Shown in pieces: positions 50,453 to 51,486 of a stretch of 51,486 nucleotides of DNA (position 1 is its first letter; each line of letters begins with the position of its first letter). The notes below the pieces were generated by a model. That model had not been told where the DNA came from. It searched no databases and saw nothing but the letters and a program-made list of their open reading frames with translations. The DNA is taken from positions 1-51,486 of the forward strand of contig JAHRHA010000028.1 of assembly GCA_020027875.1 (NCBI GenBank), given 5' to 3'. The stretch comes from Micromonosporaceae bacterium (lineage in GTDB: Bacteria > Actinomycetota > Actinomycetes > Mycobacteriales > Micromonosporaceae). The translations under genes were made by a program, and so were the position numbers.

Positions 50453-50971
50453 ATGTCGAAGATCACCACTGCCAAGGTCGTCGCCTACCTGATCGCCTTC
50501 GTCGCCGCGGTCAGCTCGTACGGCCACCAGGTCTATCTCCTGGAGCTGGCAGACCTCGATCCACTCTTCGGTGTGATTCCGTCGGCGTGGATCACTCCGG
50601 CCACCGTGGACTCGCTCGCCATCATCGCGTTGATGGTGCGCACGTCCGACGCGGTGACCACCACCAGACGCCGGTGGGCACTCGTGCCCCTCGTGCTCGC
50701 CGGCGGGATGAGCGTGGCGGCCAACGTCGGCACCGCTCACAACCTCGTCCAGGTCGTGGTCGGCGTCTGGACGGTGGCGGCGTACATCATCGCGGAACTC
50801 TTCGTCGGAAAGATGCAGGCGAAGCCGACCAGTCACCCGGTGCCGCACAACGCACCGACGAGCCCCGGCTATCCGCCGCTGATCGTTGAGGCGCCCGAGG
50901 CACTGGCCTACCGCGACGCGGCAGCCGAGCTACGACGTACCTCGCGGCTCGGAGCATTGAACGCCGGGTAG
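50453..50971 (+). CDS. DUF2637-like membrane protein typical of actinomycete integrative elements
   Basis: A 172-residue protein with about four helices: K-V-V-A-Y-L-I-A-F-V-A-A-V-S-S-Y near the start, then I-T-P-A-T-V-D-S-L-A-I-I-A-L, W-A-L-V-P-L-V-L-A-G-G-M-S-V-A-A-N and V-V-V-G-V-W-T-V-A-A-Y. This is the pattern of DUF2637 proteins carried by actinomycete integrative and conjugative elements. A hydrophilic Pro-rich tail follows. GGGAGGGG lies 2 nt before ATG 50453. Its element context is supported by the nearby tRNA fragment. Confidence 0.65.
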   Translation: MSKITTAKVVAYLIAFVAAVSSYGHQVYLLELADLDPLFGVIPSAWITPATVDSLAIIALMVRTSDAVTTTRRRWALVPLVLAGGMSVAANVGTAHNLVQVVVGVWTVAAYIIAELFVGKMQAKPTSHPVPHNAPTSPGYPPLIVEAPEALAYRDAAAELRRTSRLGALNAG

Positions 50972-51359
50972 TCCGCCGCGGGGCAGGTGGAACAGATTTG
51001 TACCACCTGCCCTCGCGGGGTCCACCCGGACCACGAAATCCGCCAGGTGCTTCGGGCTGGATCAGTGGCTCGCGGCGCGCACGTACACCGATGATCTACG
51101 ACAACAAACTGAGCGCCCGATGTCCATGATGGACGTCGGGCGCTTTTTTGTGTCTGCGGCCCGCTGAGGCGACGATGATCAAGGCTTCGGCGGCCACCCG
51201 TGCGGGATTCAATAGGCGCTAGCGCATGCCTGCCTGAGCCACCTCGGCCGGGTAGGCCATGGCGACCGGGCGGCGTGGTCGCGGCGGCTGAAGACCAGCC
51301 CGGTGCGAGTGCAATGGGACCCCGAGCGGTCAGTGCAGTGGATGCCATTGCCATACCGG
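50972..51359. other. Gap of about 390 bp between the DUF2637-like gene and the insertion sequence
   Basis: It holds the strong terminator at 51113-51149. I see no credible reading frame elsewhere in it. Confidence 0.4.
51113..51149 (+). terminator. Strong intrinsic terminator
   Basis: GCGCCCGATGTCCA (51113-51126) pairs with TGGACGTCGGGCGC (51130-51143), with one G-U wobble, and is followed directly by six T. It lies about 140 bp after the DUF2637-like gene. Confidence 0.85.
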
Positions 51360-51486
51360 TGAGCCACCCCGGGATTGATGGAGGCCCCGAAACCAGGCGA
51401 TGATCCTGGTGGAAGGGAGAACCATCGATGGCCGCTCCGAGGAAGTACCCGCAGGAGCTTCGCGACCGGGCCGTGCGGCTGGCCCG
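51360..51486 (+). mobile_element. Left end of an insertion sequence (probable IS3 family), cut by the window
   Basis: TGAGCCACCCCGGGATTGAT at 51360 resembles the TGA-CC-CCCCGG-type terminal inverted repeats of actinomycete IS3-family elements, and a transposase gene begins 68 bp inside. The right end lies outside the window, so the repeat cannot be confirmed. Confidence 0.55.
51428..51486 (+). CDS. IS3-type transposase OrfA (partial)
   Basis: ATG 51428 encodes A-A-P-R-K-Y-P-Q-E-L-R-D-R-A-V-R-L-A before the window ends. This is the usual start of IS3-family OrfA helix-turn-helix proteins (K-Y-P-x-E-L-R-x-R-A-V-R-x), which bind the terminal repeats. GGAAGGGAG precedes the start by about 7 nt. 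Confidence 0.75.
   Translation, partial: MAAPRKYPQELRDRAVRLA

Overview
This is a GC-rich chromosomal window from an actinomycete, most likely a member of or close relative of the Micromonosporaceae. The assignment rests on the GC-rich codon use, the glnE / glnA2 / nadE / panB gene order, an F420-dependent oxidoreductase, a Streptomyces-type 'conservon', and intergenic palindromic repeats with CCCGTCGATC ends. It is an inference from gene content; no 16S gene is present.

Region 1 (1-18.6 kb) is mostly core metabolism and housekeeping. It holds a glutamine amidotransferase followed by glnE, an LD-carboxypeptidase, a GlnA2-type glutamine synthetase that lacks the adenylylation tyrosine, a membrane protein, nadE, panB, a metal-receptor-like protein behind an F420:NADP oxidoreductase, an RNB ribonuclease, a histone H1-like protein, a PrmC-related methyltransferase and a SigE-type ECF sigma factor with its membrane partner. 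A 72-bp palindrome sits in frame inside glnE, and two related palindromic repeats lie between genes.

Region 2 (18.6-20.2 kb) is decayed: gene remnants on the minus strand are interrupted by in-frame TGA codons. It is followed by a toxin-antitoxin pair, the RNase P RNA gene (rnpB, minus strand) and a divergent TauE/SafE-type permease.

Region 3 (22.7-27.6 kb) is the conserved block Nif3-like protein / C4 zinc-ribbon coiled-coil protein / RNase HI-phosphatase fusion, read as a tightly coupled minus-strand operon, then an XRE regulator divergent from a prim-pol-domain protein. The linker of the RNase H fusion carries a 27-bp minisatellite that shares a 30-bp stretch with an unrelated gene 4.3 kb away.

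Region 4 (27.7-35.1 kb) is the most interesting part. One minus-strand operon reads ammonium transporter, uncharacterised membrane sensor, CvnA-like kinase with a nitrate-sensing-like ectodomain, roadblock protein CvnB, DUF742 protein CvnC and small GTPase CvnD. It looks like an ammonium transporter wired to a conservon. A STAS-like protein and a dimethylarginine dimethylaminohydrolase run convergently into its end.

Region 5 (35.4-51.5 kb) is more mixed: a coiled-coil protein, an intradiol-dioxygenase-like lipoprotein, the transhydrogenase SthA, a large ATPase/TPR/BTAD regulator with a small protein and a secreted protein behind it (composition unlike its neighbours), an AraC/DinB protein, a SipW-type signal peptidase with a TasA-like substrate, an azoreductase, a DUF4242 protein and a large LuxR ATPase. 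The right edge carries a sigma-factor stub, a 3' tRNA fragment, a DUF2637-like protein of integrative elements, a strong terminator and the left end of an insertion sequence, and so looks like mobile-element territory.
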